Origin: Bacteroidales bacterium UBA3388 | Lineage (GTDB): Bacteria; Bacteroidota; Bacteroidia; Bacteroidales; P3 | Reading direction: 5' to 3' | NCBI GenBank assembly: GCA_002358855.1 | Contig: DEPQ01000033.1 | Coordinates: 1 to 17,603 of the forward strand | DNA: 17,603 nucleotides | Shown: piece by piece, positions 15,328 through 17,603 of the stretch | How the letters are laid out: every line of letters starts with the position of its first letter | How positions within the stretch are numbered: the stretch's first letter is position 1 | Made by a program: the position numbers and the translations under genes | Notes under the pieces: generated by a model | Seen by the model: only the letters and a program-made list of their open reading frames with translations | What the model was told of the DNA's origin: nothing | Database searches by the model: none

Positions 15328-16851
15328 TTAAAGTTCTATTTTCTTTATTTCATCTATTACACTTTCTCCTTTTTCAAATGCATTTAGCATATCAAATATT
15401 TTATCGCTCCAACCTGCAAGTAACATCACATCATCTTTGAGTTGTCTTATCGGTAATTGACCATAACCTTCCAAATCAAAAAGATAAAGTTTCGCTTTTG
15501 GGAATTGTTTTTTGTATTTAGTCCATGATTTTTCCAAACTACCAGCTCCATTATAACTATCCCACATTTGCATATCTGTAAAGAACATTACCTTATCTAT
15601 CTCTTGATTATTTTTTAACAACCAATCTATTACCTTATATCCATTTGTAGAATATCCGACCTCATTCATAAAAGATTGCATCCATTCAGCATTTGCAAGA
15701 ATTTCTTTCGAACCTCCTATTATTGGTTTCCAATCATCACCAAATATTCCTGTGATTACATTTTTGCATTTTGTTTTTAAAGCAGATGCTAACAATATTC
15801 CAATATCATAACGCATTATTTTGCTATTACGAGAAACAGGAAAGTTCATTGAACTTGAAACATCGCAAGCCAAAAGCACACTTGTATTTTTATCAAACCC
15901 TTCAATATTATCCGCAGAGTAAGCAACAGCCTTTTCAAGTGCTTCAAGAATATAATTTGTCTCAGGAGTAATTACTGTTTTCGCTTCTTTGTATGCTGAA
16001 TAGAAACGAAACGGCATTTGTTTTGAGTTTTTAACAGCGTACTGAGAAGAAATAATTTTGCAAACCCTATCAATAACTTCTTCATCAACCTTTACGCTCA
16101 AAATATTTCTAAGATTACGCAAAAGAGCCATATAACCCAATCTATCACTCTTAACAAGACGAGTCCAACACTCACGTTTCGCTGCTATTTTTTCTTCTTC
16201 GCTTTCATATTTTCTTTGACCTATTTGCGAAAGTTCTGTTTCCCAAGTATAAGGTATTTGCAATTCATCATTAACTATTTTATTAAATAATTCTTGTTGC
16301 GTTTCATCTTTTGCTTTTGGGTGAATTAAAAATAGTGCATCTTTGAGTTTGATAACAGAATTACTCCTATTATACTTTGCAAACTGATATTCGTCAATGC
16401 GATTAAAGGATTGTTTTAATCCATTTTTAATTTGATTTGATAAACGATTGAGTTTTTTATAGTTTTCTTCTTTTGGATTTCTTAATTGATAACAAGCAAG
16501 TAATTCCATAATCTCATCTACTCGTTTTACTACTCTTTCTATTGTTTTTGCAACTAAATTATCTCCGTTATGAATCTTTGCAAGTTCTACAATCAAGAAT
16601 AAAGGAATGCTTCTTAGATTTAATTTTTCCCTTGCATAGATTGCCAATTGTGCAACAAACAAAGGACTAACCTTTTTAATAAGAGAAGAAATTCTTTCTA
16701 AACGTTCATCTGTTTTTTCATAGTAATTATCTGCTACCAATGTAGTTACAACAGCAGAATACAACTCTAATTCTGGCAACATAGCATAAGCTTTGCCATT
16801 TTCGTAATTTCGTTTTTCTTTTTCTTTGTTTAAAATGCTATTGTAACTCAT
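15328..16851 (-). CDS. rsr: TROVE/vWA RNA-binding protein, bacterial Ro60 orthologue (Rsr-like)
   Basis: A 507-residue protein with the Ro60 plan: an alpha-helical TROVE ring domain (about 20-310) and a vWA domain (about 322-490). CWTRLVKSDRLGYMALLRNLRNIL (228-251) is the characteristic TROVE helix pair. The vWA metal site is intact, with DxSxS as D330-S332-S334 in ACDVSSSM, T402 in STNGYK and D426 in FFTDMQMW. Ro60 proteins bind misfolded RNA ends through the ring and Y RNAs on its outer surface; in bacteria they assist exoribonucleases in rRNA processing and decay under stress. Here Y-RNA-like stems lie both just before and just after the gene on the same strand. A divergent WYL regulator gene, with a palindrome between, probably controls it. 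The purine-rich AAAGAGAA precedes the ATG. Confidence 0.93.
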   Translation of the reverse strand: MSYNSILNKEKEKRNYENGKAYAMLPELELYSAVVTTLVADNYYEKTDERLERISSLIKKVSPLFVAQLAIYAREKLNLRSIPLFLIVELAKIHNGDNLVAKTIERVVKRVDEIMELLACYQLRNPKEENYKKLNRLSNQIKNGLKQSFNRIDEYQFAKYNRSNSVIKLKDALFLIHPKAKDETQQELFNKIVNDELQIPYTWETELSQIGQRKYESEEEKIAAKRECWTRLVKSDRLGYMALLRNLRNILSVKVDEEVIDRVCKIISSQYAVKNSKQMPFRFYSAYKEAKTVITPETNYILEALEKAVAYSADNIEGFDKNTSVLLACDVSSSMNFPVSRNSKIMRYDIGILLASALKTKCKNVITGIFGDDWKPIIGGSKEILANAEWMQSFMNEVGYSTNGYKVIDWLLKNNQEIDKVMFFTDMQMWDSYNGAGSLEKSWTKYKKQFPKAKLYLFDLEGYGQLPIRQLKDDVMLLAGWSDKIFDMLNAFEKGESVIDEIKKIEL

Positions 16852-16868
16852 TTCTCTTTTATTTTTAT

Positions 16869-16968
16869 AAAAAGCAAGGCAACAATCGAAAAGAATCTTT
16901 TTTTCTACCTATATAAGAGGTTCTGACTCGAAGTATTTCTTTTCTACGACACTTGCTTATTTTTGTTT
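16869..16968 (-). ncRNA. Candidate Y RNA in the 5' leader of the TROVE gene
   Basis: On the minus strand, AAGCAAG (16952-16958) pairs with CUUGCUU (16872-16878). A bulged U (16951) follows, then GU (16949-16950) with GC (16879-16880). An internal loop of CGUA (16945-16948) faces GAUUGUU (16881-16887), and the 8-bp upper stem GAAAAGAA (16937-16944) pairs with UUCUUUUC (16888-16895). The 41-base apical domain has small hairpins ACU-UCG-AGU and ACCU-CUUAUAU-AGGU. The 3' arm runs into UUUUU. The RNA would start about 10 bases before the stem, which matches the -7 box at 16976-16983. The TROVE ATG lies 20 bases past the stem. The upper stem is purine on one side and pyrimidine on the other, so taken alone it could be chance; the match to the downstream RNA is the main support. 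Confidence 0.65.
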
Positions 16969-16975
16969 GACGATG

Positions 16976-16983
16976 CAAAATTA
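16976..16983 (-). promoter_or_regulatory. -7 box for the Y RNA/TROVE transcript
   Basis: TAATTTTG on minus is an exact TAnnTTTG box. The -33 position shows no TTTG and falls in the inverted repeat at 16993-17011, so the promoter may depend on, or be blocked by, a bound regulator. The expected start is near 16970. Confidence 0.6.
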
Positions 16984-16992
16984 TAATCTTAC

Positions 16993-17011
16993 TACGCAAT
17001 CTTTTTGCGTA
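16993..17011. promoter_or_regulatory. Candidate operator: TACGCAA-N5-TTGCGTA palindrome
   Basis: A perfect 7-bp inverted repeat with a 5-base centre, lying between the divergent -7 boxes of the TROVE transcript (16976-16983) and the WYL gene (17038-17045). Its place at the upstream end of the TROVE promoter is typical of a binding site for the adjacent regulator. A terminator is unlikely, since no transcript should end there. Confidence 0.6.
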
Positions 17012-17037
17012 ATTAGAAAAAAATGAAAAATATTTTT

Positions 17038-17045
17038 TAAATTTG
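17038..17045 (+). promoter_or_regulatory. -7 box of the WYL regulator gene
   Basis: TAAATTTG is an exact TAnnTTTG box; transcription would start about 20-25 bases before the ATG at 17074. No TTTG at the -33 distance. Confidence 0.55.
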
Positions 17046-17073
17046 TAGCCAAATCACAGAAAATTAAAAGATT

Positions 17074-17603
17074 ATGCCCGCAAATAAAAATGCACTTATT
17101 AGATATAAAACAATAGATAATTGTTTAAGGAATAAATATAGGCGATGGACACTTGAAGATTTAGTAGAAAAATGTAGTGAAGTTTTATATGAAATGGAGG
17201 GAATTAAGAAAGGTGTTTCTGTAAGAACGATTCAAGGTGATATTCAAATGATGCGTTCCGACAAATTAGGATATAACGCCCCTATTGAAGTGTATGAACA
17301 AAAGTATTATAGATATTCCGACAAGGATTATAGCATTACAAAAATTCCTTTAACACAAAAGGATTTTGAACTTATGCAAGAAGCTGTAGATATGCTAAGA
17401 GAATTGGAAAATTTCGAGCAATTTAGAGAGATTTCCGACATTGTGAGTAGGCTTCAAGACAAATTATCAATTGCAAAAAACAATACAAAACCTATTATAC
17501 ACTTTGACAATGTTAAAGACTTAAAAGGATTAGAATTATTAAACCCTTTGTATAATTATATTTCACATAAACAAACTATTAAAATAACATATCAATCTTT
17601 TTC
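17074..17603 (+). CDS. HTH/WYL-domain transcriptional regulator (partial, runs off the window)
   Basis: The first 176 codons of a regulator that is cut by the window end. The N terminus (MPANKNALIRYKTIDNCLRNKYRRWTLEDLVEKCSEVLYE) and GVSVRTIQGDIQMMRSDKLGYNAPIEV form a winged helix-turn-helix, with VSVRTIQGDIQMMR as recognition helix region. YYRYSDKDYSITKIPLTQKDFELMQEAVDMLREL is the linker typical of Bacteroidota WYL proteins. The visible end, QTIKITYQSF, is where the WYL domain should begin. WYL domains bind nucleotide or nucleic-acid ligands in several studied regulators. The gene is divergent from the Y RNA/TROVE unit and shares its control region, so it is the likely regulator of that unit and of itself. 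Confidence 0.88.
   Translation, partial: MPANKNALIRYKTIDNCLRNKYRRWTLEDLVEKCSEVLYEMEGIKKGVSVRTIQGDIQMMRSDKLGYNAPIEVYEQKYYRYSDKDYSITKIPLTQKDFELMQEAVDMLRELENFEQFREISDIVSRLQDKLSIAKNNTKPIIHFDNVKDLKGLELLNPLYNYISHKQTIKITYQSF

Noticed and set aside
1..17603. CRISPR arrays, transposase genes, rRNA and tRNA genes.
   Set aside because: None seen: no regularly spaced repeats, no transposase motifs, no RNA-gene signatures on either strand.

Overview
The window is AT-rich bacterial DNA, most likely from a member of the Bacteroidota (Bacteroidales-like). This rests on the protein families (DUF3078, BatA-type N-terminal domain proteins, S51 peptidase E, a Bacteroidota-style HTH/WYL regulator) and on exact copies of the Bacteroidota -7 promoter motif TAnnTTTG ahead of most transcription units.

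Layout. Positions 12-7354 (minus strand) form one tightly packed unit, transcribed as wlbB-like acetyltransferase, wlbA-like dehydrogenase, FemAB/GNAT-like transferase, a large FAD/Fe-S D-lactate (glycolate) dehydrogenase, and a membrane-bound WbpM/CapD-type sugar-nucleotide dehydratase. Three of the five are surface-glycan sugar genes. mnmA (tRNA 2-thiouridylase) and a GT4-like glycosyltransferase run divergently on plus (7419-9619). They converge on a minus pair, 9624-12468: a BatA-like membrane vWA protein and a DUF3078 protein. pepE and tsaC follow on plus (12573-13841), then a solitary AAA ATPase (14025-15143). A decayed copy of the tsaC 3' end sits just after the ATPase, so the ATPase block is bracketed by duplicated tsaC sequence.

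The most interesting part is 15206-17603. A TROVE/vWA protein (bacterial Ro60, Rsr-like) is encoded on minus at 15328-16851. Its 5' leader (about 16869-16968) and its 3' untranslated region (about 15207-15313) can each fold into a Y-RNA-like long-range stem on the same strand as the protein. The two RNAs share the same plan: a lower stem, one bulged U, two base pairs, an internal loop of 5' CGUA against 3' GNUUNUU, an 8-bp upper stem, an apical domain opening with UACUUCG, and a 3' end GCUUUUUAU. The paired arms have quite different sequences, yet pairing is kept. A divergent HTH/WYL regulator gene begins at 17074 and runs off the window. Between the two divergent promoters lies a 7-bp inverted repeat, a candidate operator. 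The cassette therefore reads WYL regulator / operator / Y RNA - Ro60 - Y RNA. No rtcA or rtcB is visible in the window.

Limits: no folding, database or comparative search was run. RNA structures come from complementarity read by eye, and protein families from recognisable motifs.
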